Notes: generated from the letters alone by a model not told the origin. Shown: positions 1 through 8,977, numbered from the stretch's first letter. The stretch: 64,000 bases of DNA from Muribaculum sp. (GCA_023663505.1 JAMPHH010000001.1:72511-136510), one strand, 5' to 3'. Made by a program: numbers and translations.

Positions 1-291
1 GACGGACCCCTGTCCATGGATTTGGCGATTGACGCGGAGGCTGCGAAGCATAAGGGTGCGACTGACAGAAAGATTCAGGGAGATGCAGACGTGCTGCTGT
101 TCCCCGATATCCATGCCGGCAATCTGGTATACAAGTCCATCGTACATATGGTGAGCGGTGTGCACAATGCATGTATCCTGACAGGGACGAAGGTTCCGGT
201 GATACTGACCAGCCGTTCCGACAGCTTTGAGACGAAGGTGAATTCCATCGCTTTGGCTGCCGTGGTTGCCGAAGAATTAAAAAATGCCTGA
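1..291 (+). CDS. ptb: Phosphate butyryltransferase, C-terminal part (partial at window edge)
   Basis: The reading frame is open from base 1 and stops at 289-291, so only the last 96 residues are present. The product would transfer butyryl from butyryl-CoA to phosphate, giving butyryl phosphate. The visible part has the C-terminal pattern of the phosphate acetyl/butyryltransferase family: DGPLSMDLAID, then DVLLFPDIHAGN and a TGTKVPVILTSRSD segment. The butyrate kinase gene follows 30 bases downstream on the same strand, the usual ptb-buk order, which favours butyryl over acetyl as substrate. The ATG at 16 is internal to the family's conserved region and is not the true start. Confidence 0.9.
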   Translation, partial: DGPLSMDLAIDAEAAKHKGATDRKIQGDADVLLFPDIHAGNLVYKSIVHMVSGVHNACILTGTKVPVILTSRSDSFETKVNSIALAAVVAEELKNA

Positions 292-321
292 TAGAGCAAA
301 AATGACAGGAGGAATCAAGAG

Positions 322-1389
322 ATGTCTATTAAGAGTTTAATAATCAATCCCGGCTCTACTTCTACCAAGATTGGAGTGTTTGAGGACGAAAATCTGTTGT
401 TTGAGGAAACCCTGCGCCATTCCACGGAGGAAATAGGGCAGTTTGAGACGATTGTGGATCAGAAGGACTTCCGAAAGAAAATCATTACGGATTTGTTGAA
501 GTCCAAGGATTTTGATTTGAACTCCCTGAATGTGATCGTGGGCAGGGGCGGTATGCTGAAGCCGATTCCCGGCGGAACCTACGAGGTGACGGATACGCTT
601 TTGGCGGATTTGAAGGTGGGTGTTCAGGGGCAGCACGCTTCCAATCTTGGGGGGATTTTGGCAAGAGAGCTTGCGGATTCCATAGGAGTCCCCTCTTACA
701 TTGTTGACCCCGTGGTGGTTGACGAGCTCATGCCCGTTGCCAGAATCTCAGGTATGCCGGAGGTTCCCCGCGGCAGTATCTTCCATGCCCTGAACCAAAA
801 GGCTGTGGCAAAGAGATACGCGAAGGAGATCGGCAAGCCTTACGAGTCCCTGCGTCTTATCGTGGTTCACATGGGCGGCGGCGTGTCGGTGGGCGCGCAT
901 GAGGGCGGCAGAGTGGTTGATGTGTTCAGTGCGTTTGACGGGGACGGCGCATTCTCTCCCGAGCGTGCGGGCGGTGTGCCCTGCGGCGCTCTGGTAAAGC
1001 TGTGTTTCTCCGGAAAATACACGGAGAAGGAGCTGTATGGAAAGCTGATCGGCAAGGGTGGCTTTAATGCTTACCTCGGAACGAATGATATGCGCGAGGT
1101 GACAAAGCTGGCGAATGAGGGAAATGAGGATGCCAAGCTGGTAAAAGCGGCATTTTTACATCAGGTTGCAAAGGATATCGGTTCTATGGCCTGCGTGCTG
1201 AAGGGGAAGGTGGACAGGATCATCGTCACGGGCGGTATTGCTTACGGTGAGGACGTGGTGGCTTCCCTGCGGGAGAGCGCGGAGTGGATCGCGCCGTTTA
1301 CCGTGTACCCCGGCGAGGACGAGCTGTTGGCTCTGGCTCAGGGCGCGCTCCGCGTCATGAACGGCGAGGAGAGTGTGAAGGAATATTGA
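322..1389 (+). CDS. buk: Butyrate kinase
   Basis: This 355-residue protein would convert butyryl phosphate and ADP to butyrate and ATP, the last step of fermentative butyrate formation. It is a full-length member of the acetate/butyrate kinase (ASKHA) family: [12 protein letters not shown] near residue 9 is the N-terminal phosphate motif, [13 protein letters not shown] is the central phosphate-binding motif, and [12 protein letters not shown] lies near the C terminus. The start is supported by an AGGAGG-type site (aggaggaatcaagag) before ATG 322. It forms an operon with ptb. Butyrate kinase and acetate kinase are related, but the ptb neighbour settles the choice. Confidence 0.95.
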   Translation: MSIKSLIINPGSTSTKIGVFEDENLLFEETLRHSTEEIGQFETIVDQKDFRKKIITDLLKSKDFDLNSLNVIVGRGGMLKPIPGGTYEVTDTLLADLKVGVQGQHASNLGGILARELADSIGVPSYIVDPVVVDELMPVARISGMPEVPRGSIFHALNQKAVAKRYAKEIGKPYESLRLIVVHMGGGVSVGAHEGGRVVDVFSAFDGDGAFSPERAGGVPCGALVKLCFSGKYTEKELYGKLIGKGGFNAYLGTNDMREVTKLANEGNEDAKLVKAAFLHQVAKDIGSMACVLKGKVDRIIVTGGIAYGEDVVASLRESAEWIAPFTVYPGEDELLALAQGALRVMNGEESVKEY

Positions 1390-1420
1390 GTGTTCGGGAA
1401 TCGGCATTACCCGCATAGAT

Positions 1421-2257
1421 TTAGTCGGGATTTTTGCGGAATTCCCTAGGAGATTTCCCGTACACCTTTTTAAATAAATCCTTGAAGTAATTGCTGTCAT
1501 TAAAACCGTATTCGAGAGCTATGTCCGTGATGCGGTTGTCCGTGGTGAGAAGCGCAGCTTGGGCGTGCTTTAGGCGGACATAGTTCAAGTATTCCTTGAA
1601 GCCCATGCCTGTTGTCTGCTTGAACTTCCTGCTGAAATAGGTGGGGCTCAGGGAGGCGACGGCTGCCACCTGTTCAAGCGTCAGGTGGCTTTTAAAATTC
1701 TGATAGATATACTTTGTCGCCAACATGATATCCGCGTCTTTAGAGCCGGGAAGCTCCGTGTCCCGCTCAAACAATATGGAGTGGCGCATGAGCGTCAACA
1801 GAAGCTGCTGCAGGTAAGTGGATATAAAGCCATCGGAATATTCGTCAATCCGAGCATGCTCTGCGAGCATATGGCAAAGGAGCTCCTCAAAGCCCTCCCG
1901 ATAGAGGGCGGGGACGCTGCCCATGAAGGACTGAGTGGCGGGGAGCATATCCATCAACAAAAATTCCTTTTTAAAATAAATCATGCAAATCTCACAGTTT
2001 TCTCCCTCGTTGTAAAGGGAATGGTGCAGCTCTCCCGGGGTGATAAACACCAAATCGCCCCTTTCTAATTGATAGACGCTGTCCTTTAACAGAAAGTGAC
2101 ATTGACCGGAGAACAGATAAAAAATCTCATAAAAGCCATGGTAGTGATCCGGCTGAAGGGGCGAGAAATCCCCGCGTTTTCCCCTTGCGATCACAATATG
2201 GTCAATATCCTTCCGACGGCTGGAACCGACGGAGCTGCTGACAGAATCGACATGCAT
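1421..2257 (-). CDS. AraC family transcriptional regulator with cupin sensor domain
   Basis: A 278-residue regulator. Residues about 35-95 form a cupin-like sugar-sensing domain (HYHGFYEIFYLFSG, then GDLVFITPGELHHSLY). Residues about 175-275 carry the two helix-turn-helix units of the AraC family (LEQVAAVASLSPTYFSRKF; ITDIALEYGFNDSNYFKDLF) and end with the family signature KSPREFRKN. I chose ATG at 2257 rather than 2308 because a perfect AGGAGG lies seven bases upstream and the promoter at 2292-2320 would start transcription downstream of 2308. The target is unknown; uxa or pectin genes are possible, but no operator was identified. Confidence 0.9.
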   Translation of the reverse strand: MHVDSVSSSVGSSRRKDIDHIVIARGKRGDFSPLQPDHYHGFYEIFYLFSGQCHFLLKDSVYQLERGDLVFITPGELHHSLYNEGENCEICMIYFKKEFLLMDMLPATQSFMGSVPALYREGFEELLCHMLAEHARIDEYSDGFISTYLQQLLLTLMRHSILFERDTELPGSKDADIMLATKYIYQNFKSHLTLEQVAAVASLSPTYFSRKFKQTTGMGFKEYLNYVRLKHAQAALLTTDNRITDIALEYGFNDSNYFKDLFKKVYGKSPREFRKNPD

Positions 2258-2291
2258 GAAGCTACCTCCTGTGTTTGTCCGGTTTTGTAGA

Positions 2292-2320
2292 ATTATAACA
2301 AAATACATGCAAAATTACAA
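2292..2320 (-). promoter_or_regulatory. Promoter of the AraC regulator gene
   Basis: On the minus strand TTGTAA and TATAAT are separated by 17 bases. The start point would fall near 2285, giving a leader of about 28 bases to ATG 2257. The promoter overlaps the upstream region of the plus-strand gene at 2346. Confidence 0.7.
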
Positions 2321-2345
2321 TGACATATGGGAGGAGGTGGATAAT

Positions 2346-2873
2346 ATGCTCGAGTTTGGTTCAAATAATGACGAAATTACCCAAAATTGTCCGGCTGCTC
2401 CTTTCATTATTTCTATAAACGATAACCCTGACAATGAATTGACCGTGATAATTGCCCTGCCCAAGAGAGGAAAAAACGGAGAAGATTCGGATAAGTCTCT
2501 ATATCCTAAAGAAACTGCTGATAAACTGCGAGAAATACTCCTCGATTCATATCCTGTATATGAAGATACAGAACGGGTTTACGAGATTCGTTTTGAACAC
2601 TATATCATTTATCAATGCAGGAACGAAAGTTATACTTATTGGGATAAAGCTGAATCAAGAATAGGCAATTATCTGATTATATTTGAAAAATCAAGATTCC
2701 TTGACTATTACGAAAATGTGATTTTTGATTTCGATTCTGATGATTGTAAGACAGATAGAAAGCATTATGGCATATATACTGCGAATCATATCATTGATGT
2801 AATATCTAATAAACCGCCAATAATCACAAAGCTGAATTCTGCCCTCACAGCTAACGGTTCGGTTATGGAATGA
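2346..2873 (+). CDS. Hypothetical protein, AT-rich orphan
   Basis: A 175-residue acidic soluble protein that I do not recognise. It has no signal peptide or membrane segment, many Asp, Asn, Tyr and Ile residues, and a segment RVYEIRFEHYIIYQCRNES followed by YLIIFEKSRFLDYYENVIF, which suggests a small alpha/beta fold. A GGAGGAGG site precedes ATG 2346 by eight bases, so this start is preferred over 2256, which would run back through the AraC promoter. Base composition is visibly more AT-rich than the neighbours, a sign of transfer. Immunity-like or phage-derived proteins look similar, but no function can be assigned. Confidence 0.65.
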   Translation: MLEFGSNNDEITQNCPAAPFIISINDNPDNELTVIIALPKRGKNGEDSDKSLYPKETADKLREILLDSYPVYEDTERVYEIRFEHYIIYQCRNESYTYWDKAESRIGNYLIIFEKSRFLDYYENVIFDFDSDDCKTDRKHYGIYTANHIIDVISNKPPIITKLNSALTANGSVME

Positions 2874-2967
2874 TTCCTGCCAGCAATGAGCCGAGTCAAT
2901 GCAGTTGACTTTGTGTCAGTGCAAGCCGCACCACCGCACGAAACTTTGCTCATGATACCTAAGTTAC

Positions 2968-2996
2968 TTGCAAAATATGACTTCCTATGCTATATT
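2968..2996 (+). promoter_or_regulatory. Promoter of the thrH-like gene
   Basis: TTGCAA and TATATT are separated by 17 bases. It lies about 50 bases before ATG 3052, in the 2874-3051 gap that otherwise holds nothing recognisable. Confidence 0.6.
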
Positions 2997-3051
2997 ACAA
3001 TAAGCAGACTTGCGAAGCATGGTTGCGTTTGTTGGTAAAGGAGCCGGAATT

Positions 3052-3654
3052 ATGTATATTACATGTTTAGATCTTGAGGGAGTATTGGTTCCCGAGATAT
3101 GGATTGCGTTTGCGGAGGCAAGCGGTATCCCCGAATTGAAGAAGACCACGAGGGACGAGCCGGACTATGACAAGCTGATGAGATGGCGGCTCGGGATATT
3201 GAAGGAGCACGGGCTTGGTCTAAAGGAGATACAGGAGACAATCGCCAAGATAGACCCGCTTCCGGGCGCGAAGGAGTTCCTAGATGAACTGCGCTCCTTT
3301 ACACAGGTGATCATTATCAGTGACACCTTTACCCAGTTTGCGACGCCGTTGATGCAGAAGCTCGGCTGGCCTACAATCTTTTGCAACACATTGGAGGTCG
3401 CGGAGAACGGTGAGATCACAGGATTCAAGATGCGTATAGAGCAGTCCAAGCTGACCACGGTGAAGGCGCTGCAGTCCATTGGCTATGACACGATCGCCAG
3501 TGGCGACAGCTATAATGACCTGAGCATGATTCAGGCGAGCAAGGCGGGATTCCTGTTCCGCAGCACGGAGAAGATCAAGGCGGATTATCCGCAGCTGCCC
3601 GCCTATGAAACATATGGCGAGCTGATGGAGGCAATCAAGAAAGCCATGGTGTAA
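3052..3654 (+). CDS. thrH: HAD-family phosphoserine phosphatase / homoserine phosphotransferase
   Basis: A 200-residue cytoplasmic HAD hydrolase. The N terminus MYITCLDLEGVLVPEIWIAF matches the ThrH signature, in which Asp7 is the nucleophile and Glu9 replaces the usual second Asp of HAD motif I. IIISDTFTQF is motif II, and GDSYNDLSMI is the DxxxD motif near the C terminus. Known ThrH proteins dephosphorylate phosphoserine and can transfer phosphate to homoserine. The start was set at 3052 because an AGGAG site lies just upstream and the family begins here; the longer frame from 3010 has no such site. It stands alone with its own promoter. Confidence 0.85.
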   Translation: MYITCLDLEGVLVPEIWIAFAEASGIPELKKTTRDEPDYDKLMRWRLGILKEHGLGLKEIQETIAKIDPLPGAKEFLDELRSFTQVIIISDTFTQFATPLMQKLGWPTIFCNTLEVAENGEITGFKMRIEQSKLTTVKALQSIGYDTIASGDSYNDLSMIQASKAGFLFRSTEKIKADYPQLPAYETYGELMEAIKKAMV

Positions 3655-3663
3655 TCTGCGTGT

Positions 3664-3764
3664 ATATTGAGTATTAAGAAAAGCAAGGGTGCAAAAACAG
3701 AAGCCGCAGTATTACATACAGTTCACGAGATATTGAGTATTAAGAAAAGTAAAGGTGTCAAAAC
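3664..3764. repeat. Two 35-base imperfect direct repeats
   Basis: Copies lie at 3664-3698 and 3730-3764, both beginning atattgagtattaagaaaag and differing at only a few positions. They follow the thrH-like gene in a non-coding gap. Confidence 0.75.
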
Positions 3765-3822
3765 GGCAATATTGATAGAGCTTTAAAAGCGATTGTCGGA
3801 AAAGCTGTAAAAATTGAAAAGA

Positions 3823-3870
3823 GAAAGGGGTGCCTGCCTACACAACAGCATGACACCTCTTTCTTATTTT
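3823..3870 (+). terminator. Probable rho-independent terminator after thrH
   Basis: GAAAGGGGTG at 3823-3832 pairs with CACCTCTTTC at 3854-3863 with one mismatch, and ttatttta follows. The loop is long at 21 bases, so strength is uncertain. Confidence 0.55.
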
Positions 3871-4000
3871 ATACACATTTCCAGACATGCCGCCAACGGT
3901 GGCACAAACAACCGATGAGAAGAACGCTGCCCAAGCTTCAACTATGTTGAAGCTGCGCATAGGTTGATACGATGCACCTTATGGGATCGCCTGCACCATC

Positions 4001-5515
4001 TTACAGCGTCACGCCCTGCTTAAATATCGCCATATCGTGATATCCCGCAGCTTCACTGCACACCTGCTTGCCGCTTGCGGTCTCCACCACAAGGTCAAAC
4101 AGCCGTTTTGTCTCGTCAGCCATGTTGCTGTCCTCGACCAGAACGCCTGCGTTAAAGTCGATCCAATTGGACTTCTTGCCCGCCAGTCTGGAGTTGGTGG
4201 CAATCTTCATGGTAGGCACGGGAGATGCGAAGGGGGTTCCCCTGCCTGTGGTAAAGAGCACGATCTGCGCGCCTGCCGCCGCCAACGCCGTGGCAGCCAC
4301 CAAGTCATTACCGGGTGCGCTCAGGAGGTTCAACCCGGGAGTCTTGACCCGCTCGCCATATGCAAGCACGCCCTTTACCAAGGCGCTGCCCGACTTTTGG
4401 GTACAACCGAGAGATTTATCCTCCAAGGTGGAGATGCCGCCCTTCTTGTTGCCGGGAGAAGGATTCTCATATATGGTCTGATTGTGGCTCTTGAAATAAT
4501 TTTTAAAGTCATTGATCAAATCCACTGTCTTCTCAAAAAGCTCCTTGTTGGCACAACGGTTCATAAGGATAGTCTCCGCACCAAACATTTCAGGCACCTC
4601 GGTGAGAATCGTGGTGCCACCCTTGGAGATCAGGAGATCTGAGAAGCGACCCACCAGAGGATTGGCGGTAATGCCGGAGAGACCGTCGCTGCCGCCGCAT
4701 TTCATGCCGATGACCAACTTGCTCACGCTGACAGGCTCACGTTTGAAGGAGGCGGCATATTCAGCCAGCTCCTTGATGATCTCCACAGAGTCCGTGATCT
4801 CGTCATCATGCTCCTGTGCAACAAGGAATTTCACCCGCTTCTCGTCATATTCTCCCAAATAAGACTCCTTCAGCACGTCAATGTTGCTGTTTTCACAGCC
4901 AAGCCCCAGTACCAATACGCCGCCAGCGTTGGGGTGATGGATCAGATCACACAGAATGGTTCGGGTATGATCCTGATCATCTCCCATCTGGGAGCAGCCG
5001 TAAGGGTGCGGGAAGGTGATCACCTCGCCCACGGTGCCAAGCTTATCCCTGTTGGCGTCCAGCCATTTGTTTGCTTCCTTTACGATAGCGCCTGCCACAT
5101 TGTTGACACAGCCCACGGTGGGAATCACCCAGATATCATTGCGCACGCCTACCGTGCCGTCAGAACGCTGAAAGCCCATAAAGGTCACGTCCTCGGTCTG
5201 TTTCTCTTCAACGGGAGTGGGATCATAGGTGTATTCCAGAAGGTCGCCCAGAGCGGTCTTTACATTGTGTACATGGATCCAGTTGCCTGTCTTGATCGCT
5301 TCCTTGGCGTTGCCGATGCGATAACCGTACTTGATCACCTCGCTGCCCTCGGGAATGTCCTTGATCGCCATCTTGTGTCCGGCGGGAACCTCCTCAAGGG
5401 CGGTGACGGACTTTGTCTGTCCGTCAACCTCCACTGTGATGGTCTCACCTGCGGGAATGGTGTTCAATGCCACCACTACATTGTCATTGTCATTGATTTT
5501 TAAGAAATTTTGCAT
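4001..5515 (-). CDS. uxaA: Altronate dehydratase
   Basis: A 504-residue full-length UxaA that dehydrates D-altronate to 2-keto-3-deoxy-D-gluconate, the third galacturonate-specific step. The N terminus (MQNFLKINDNDNVVVALNTI) is the SAF-like domain; the large C-terminal part has GFQRSDGTVGVRNDIWVIPT, FPHPYGCSQMGDDQDHT and KCGGSDGLSGITANP, all typical of the family, which binds iron or manganese. Its start overlaps the end of uxaB by 16 bases, so the two are probably translationally coupled in one uxaB-uxaA transcript. Confidence 0.95.
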   Translation of the reverse strand: MQNFLKINDNDNVVVALNTIPAGETITVEVDGQTKSVTALEEVPAGHKMAIKDIPEGSEVIKYGYRIGNAKEAIKTGNWIHVHNVKTALGDLLEYTYDPTPVEEKQTEDVTFMGFQRSDGTVGVRNDIWVIPTVGCVNNVAGAIVKEANKWLDANRDKLGTVGEVITFPHPYGCSQMGDDQDHTRTILCDLIHHPNAGGVLVLGLGCENSNIDVLKESYLGEYDEKRVKFLVAQEHDDEITDSVEIIKELAEYAASFKREPVSVSKLVIGMKCGGSDGLSGITANPLVGRFSDLLISKGGTTILTEVPEMFGAETILMNRCANKELFEKTVDLINDFKNYFKSHNQTIYENPSPGNKKGGISTLEDKSLGCTQKSGSALVKGVLAYGERVKTPGLNLLSAPGNDLVAATALAAAGAQIVLFTTGRGTPFASPVPTMKIATNSRLAGKKSNWIDFNAGVLVEDSNMADETKRLFDLVVETASGKQVCSEAAGYHDMAIFKQGVTL

Positions 5516-6960
5516 AATGCTGCCCTCATACCATTCGTCTTAATATCGTCAAGATATGCCGTCACTGCGTCTGTGAGACCGACAACCTTGTTCAAATCCT
5601 GCCCATGGAAGTCTTCTCTGCCGAGATAAGCGGTTACAAAGCTTCTGGTGTCCTTCTGGCAATTGTCGCGGAAGAACTCCAACACAGGCATGTCATCTTT
5701 TACATTGTACTCTTGGGAGTCCCTGTGACCGATCAGCGCGCCGTCCCTGATCTCGGTTCCGGTGTAAAATGCCATCAACGCCGCGATAGAGAAGGTCATA
5801 TGTGCGGGAAGCTTGCCAAACTTATCCACATAACCCAACAGGCTGGGCAGGCATCTTGCCCTCCACTTGGAGACGGAGTTCAGGGAGATAGCCAACAGTG
5901 CATGATCCACATAGGGATTGTTAAAGCGGTTTACCACCTCGCCGGCAAATGCCTTCAGCTCGTCCTCGGGGAGCGTCAGGGTAGGGATCACCTCGTCAAA
6001 TATTGTCTTGTTCATGAAATCGCGGATATCCTTATCCTCCATGGACTGTCTCACGATATCGTTGCCGCACAGCCAAGAAGCCAGTACAAAGGAGGTGTGT
6101 GCGCCATTCAGAATGCGAACCTTTCTCTGCTTGTAGGGGTGGTGGTCGTCAGTAAACACCACGGGAAGCCCCGCGCCGGGAAGGTTGAATTCTTTGCTGA
6201 TATCCTTGTCGGACTCGATTACCCACAGCGCAAACGGCTCGCCGGTCACCATGATGTGATCCTCGTAGCCAAGCTTTTCCCATTCCTCCTTCTCAGTAGC
6301 CTTGGGATATCCTGTGACGATACGGTCTACCAATGTGGCGGTGAACACACAGGCTTCCTCCACCCACTTCTTGAACTCGGCGGACAGACCCCACAGGTCG
6401 ATAAGCTGCATCACGCATTTCTTTAACATAATACCGTTGTCGTCTATCAGCTCCACGGGAAGCATTACCAGACCCTTGCTCATATCACCCTTAAAGGTCT
6501 CGAATCTGTGATACAGGAACTTGGTCAGCTTGCCGGGGAAGGTCTTGGGAGGATTCAGCTCAAACTGGTCAGTCTCATCGAATACGATACCTGCCTCGGT
6601 AGTGTTGGACACTACGAAACGCAGTGTGTCAAGCTCCGCGAGTCCCATGTACTTCTCATATTCGTTGTAGCAGTCTACCGCGTCGGCGACACTGGTGACA
6701 ATGCGGTTGATGATCTTGCCCTCGCCGTCCACGTTGCCGCGGAGGGAAACGGTGTATTGGCAGTCCTGATTGTGGAACATATCCAGATTGCCAAAGTTGA
6801 TGGGCTTGATCAGCACGATGTCGCCGTCGAATTTCCCCTGTTCGTTGGCAATATCGATCATGTAATCCACAAACGCGCGGAGAAAGTTACCCTCGCCAAA
6901 CTGAACTACCTTGATCGGTCTTTCCTTCTTGCCTGTCTTTGCCTTGTTTAAGATTTCCAT
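5500..6960 (-). CDS. uxaB: Tagaturonate reductase (altronate oxidoreductase)
   Basis: A 486-residue member of the mannitol dehydrogenase family that reduces D-tagaturonate to D-altronate with NADH. The Rossmann start is VVQFGEGNFLRAFVDYMID near residue 19; VSNTTEAGIVFDE follows at about residue 118, and VRILNGAHTSFVLASWLCG at about 280 is the substrate-domain signature of UxaB. A GGAGG site (ggaggatatagttaa) lies before ATG 6960. It is the first gene of a two-gene unit with uxaA, divergent from uxaC. Confidence 0.95.
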   Translation of the reverse strand: MEILNKAKTGKKERPIKVVQFGEGNFLRAFVDYMIDIANEQGKFDGDIVLIKPINFGNLDMFHNQDCQYTVSLRGNVDGEGKIINRIVTSVADAVDCYNEYEKYMGLAELDTLRFVVSNTTEAGIVFDETDQFELNPPKTFPGKLTKFLYHRFETFKGDMSKGLVMLPVELIDDNGIMLKKCVMQLIDLWGLSAEFKKWVEEACVFTATLVDRIVTGYPKATEKEEWEKLGYEDHIMVTGEPFALWVIESDKDISKEFNLPGAGLPVVFTDDHHPYKQRKVRILNGAHTSFVLASWLCGNDIVRQSMEDKDIRDFMNKTIFDEVIPTLTLPEDELKAFAGEVVNRFNNPYVDHALLAISLNSVSKWRARCLPSLLGYVDKFGKLPAHMTFSIAALMAFYTGTEIRDGALIGHRDSQEYNVKDDMPVLEFFRDNCQKDTRSFVTAYLGREDFHGQDLNKVVGLTDAVTAYLDDIKTNGMRAALCKIS

Positions 6961-7110
6961 TTAACTATATCCTCCATTCCGCGCTTTATGCGCTTCTTAG
7001 TTCCGGCGAACCGCCGGCTTATCCAAACCTAGTACCTTTACTATAACATATCCTGTGAATTTTTTCCACTACAAATCAAGGGAATTGTCTACAAATTAGT
7101 AACAAATTAG

Positions 7111-7282
7111 TAACAGTTCAGCCCTCACATTCATAAAAGCGTCTGCTTCGCATCCGACGCCGCTGTGCGGCTCACCTTTTATTTTATGTGAGGGCGCTCC
7201 GCTCATGAAATGCTTCACAATCCGTGCTTAGTGTGCAAGCACCCACGCACAGCTTGCAAATCATTTCATGGCTGAACTGTTA
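7111..7282. repeat. Palindromic element with 13-base terminal inverted repeats (MITE-like)
   Basis: TAACAGTTCAGCC at 7111-7123 is exactly matched by its reverse complement at 7270-7282. Inside, CCCTCACAT (7122-7130) pairs with ATGTGAGGG (7186-7194), and TCATGAAATG near 7204 pairs with CATTTCATG near 7262. The nested arms could fold into a multi-hairpin RNA or cruciform. There is no open reading frame. No second copy was found in the window, so mobility is only a possibility. Confidence 0.65.
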
Positions 7283-7320
7283 CACAAATTCATACAGAAT
7301 CGTTATATGTAAATTCTGTC

Positions 7321-7349
7321 TTGAAAAAAGCTTCTGTATTCTGTATAAT
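7321..7349 (+). promoter_or_regulatory. Promoter of uxaC
   Basis: TTGAAA and a perfect TATAAT are separated by 17 bases. The predicted start lies about 48 bases before ATG 7405. Confidence 0.8.
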
Positions 7350-7404
7350 CTAATATAGTTTGGTAGAACCATTTACACATATCAATCTAAACGGAGGAAT
7401 TGAA

Positions 7405-8814
7405 ATGAAAGCATTTATGGACAAAGACTTCCTGCTTGAGACGGAGACTGCCAAGAAGCTGTTTCATGACTATGCAGAGAAAACCCCGATTCTTGACTAC
7501 CACTGCCATATCAACCCCAAGGAGATCGCGGAGGATCGCCAGTTTGACAACATCACGCAGGTGTGGTTGGGCGGCGACCATTACAAATGGCGTTTTATGC
7601 GCTCCTGCGGCGTTGACGAGAAGTACATTACCGGTGACGCTTCCGATTATGAGAAGTTCTGCAAGTGGGCGGAGTGCTTGGGCAAAGCCATCGGCAATCC
7701 CCTGTTCCACTGGAGTCATCTGGAGCTGCAGAGATATTTTGGTTACAATGGCGTGTTGAATGCCAAGACTGCCGATGAGGTGTGGAATCTCTGTAACGCC
7801 AAGCTGAAAGACCCTTCCATGACCGTCCGCAATATCATCAAGCAGAGCAATGTCACGCTGATCTGCACCACGGACGATCCGATTGATTCCTTGGAATGGC
7901 ACAAGAAGATCGCCGAGGATAAGAGCTTTGACGTGATCGTGCGTCCCGCTTGGAGACCTGACAAGGCGATGAATATCGAGAAGCCGGAGTATCTGGAATA
8001 TCTCGACAAGCTGGCTAAGGTATGCGGCATGGACGAGATCATTACCTTTGCCGCTCTGAAAGAGGCTTTGAAGCAGAGAATGGAGTTCTTCGCATCTATG
8101 GGCTGCAACGTGTCTGATCACGCGTTGGAATATGTAATGTATTATCCTGCCACCGACGAGGAGGTTGAGCAGATCTTCTTAAAGAGACAGAACAGGATTC
8201 CTCTCAGCAGGGACGAGGAGATGAAGTTCAAGACCGCGTTCATGCTGTTCGTGGGCAGAGAGTATCACAAGCTGGATTGGGCTATGCAGCTGCATTACGG
8301 CTGTAAGCGCGACAACAACACGATGATGTACGAGAAGCTTGGCCCCGACACGGGCTATGACTGCATCAACAACTATGCGCCTTCCGCACAGATGGCGGAT
8401 TTCCTGAATGCGTTGATCCAGACAAATGAGCTGCCCAGAACCATTCTCTACAGCCTGAACCCTAATGATAATCAGTCGATCGGCACGATTCTCGGGTGCT
8501 TTCAGGATTCCACTGCCGTGGCGAAGATTCAGCAGGGCAGCGCGTGGTGGTTTAACGATCACAAGACCGGTATGCAGGATCAGATGATCTCCCTTGCCAA
8601 CTTGGGCAATCTCTCCGGTTTTGTTGGTATGCTCACGGATTCAAGAAGCTTCCTGTCTTACACCAGACATGAGTATTTCCGCAGAATCCTCTGCAACCTG
8701 ATCGGCAACTGGGTGGAGAACGGCGAGTTCCCTGAGGATTATGATATCCTTGGCGAGATCGTTGAGAATATTTCCTATAATAATGCGAAGAAATACTTTA
8801 AGTTCCCGCTGTAA
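7405..8814 (+). CDS. uxaC: Glucuronate/galacturonate isomerase
   Basis: A 469-residue UxaC of normal family length. It isomerises D-galacturonate to D-tagaturonate (and D-glucuronate to D-fructuronate), the entry step for uxaB and uxaA across the divergent promoter region. The amidohydrolase-like metal site is seen in LDYHCHINPKE (His33 and His35). Other family blocks are WLGGDHYKWRFMRSCGVDE, the central RPAWRPDKAM, and SFLSYTRHEYFRRILCNLIG near the C terminus. I used ATG 7405 because CGGAGG lies just upstream; the frame is open back to 7360 but without a better site. Confidence 0.95.
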   Translation: MKAFMDKDFLLETETAKKLFHDYAEKTPILDYHCHINPKEIAEDRQFDNITQVWLGGDHYKWRFMRSCGVDEKYITGDASDYEKFCKWAECLGKAIGNPLFHWSHLELQRYFGYNGVLNAKTADEVWNLCNAKLKDPSMTVRNIIKQSNVTLICTTDDPIDSLEWHKKIAEDKSFDVIVRPAWRPDKAMNIEKPEYLEYLDKLAKVCGMDEIITFAALKEALKQRMEFFASMGCNVSDHALEYVMYYPATDEEVEQIFLKRQNRIPLSRDEEMKFKTAFMLFVGREYHKLDWAMQLHYGCKRDNNTMMYEKLGPDTGYDCINNYAPSAQMADFLNALIQTNELPRTILYSLNPNDNQSIGTILGCFQDSTAVAKIQQGSAWWFNDHKTGMQDQMISLANLGNLSGFVGMLTDSRSFLSYTRHEYFRRILCNLIGNWVENGEFPEDYDILGEIVENISYNNAKKYFKFPL

Positions 8815-8848
8815 AATCATTGTGCAAATGATCAATGTCATATAAACG

Positions 8849-8891
8849 AGGCTGTCACCTGTAACGGATTTCCGTGATTGGGTGGCAGCCT
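8849..8891 (+). terminator. Terminator-like hairpin after uxaC
   Basis: AGGCTGTCACC at 8849-8859 pairs exactly with GGTGGCAGCCT at 8881-8891, with an inner acggatttccgt palindrome. The following T-run is short (ttgcttt). Confidence 0.6.
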
Positions 8892-8949
8892 TGCTTTGTA
8901 TGTGGGATTCCCAAATAATTACTACAAAATTGGGCAGAATAACAAGAAG

Positions 8950-8977
8950 ATGCAACACTTTGTGTAAATTGTTGCAT
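8950..8977 (+). other. Recombination-site-like repeat, left (IRL)
   Basis: A 28-base sequence made of two inverted 12-base arms (ATGCAACActtt and its near reverse complement) around a GTGT centre. It matches the reverse complement of the site at 9788-9815 at 26 of 28 positions. The outer flanks extend the palindrome (AACAAG at 8941, CTTGTT at 8980), so it could also end transcription. The architecture is that of a tyrosine recombinase core site. Confidence 0.65.

Larger units (their letters stand above)
3655..4000. other. Intergenic region between thrH and uxaA
   Basis: This gap holds the 35-base direct repeats, a terminator-like hairpin at 3823-3870 and a 9-base palindrome at 3934-3954 (AGCTTCAAC-tat-GTTGAAGCT). 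A related CAACATAGTTGAA sequence occurs near 18740. No gene is visible. Confidence 0.6.
6961..7404. other. Divergent regulatory region between uxaB and uxaC
   Basis: The uxaB side contains two small hairpins in its leader (GCGC-tttat-GCGC at 6981-6993; CCGGCG-aac-CGCCGG at 7003-7017) and a weak minus-strand TATAGT near 7040. The centre (7111-7282) is a nested palindromic element. The uxaC side carries a clear sigma-A promoter. No coding sequence is visible. Confidence 0.65.

Noticed and set aside
2256..2345. Upstream start for the AT-rich orphan gene
   Set aside because: It would cross the AraC promoter and lacks a ribosome site; the GGAGGAGG before 2346 decides.
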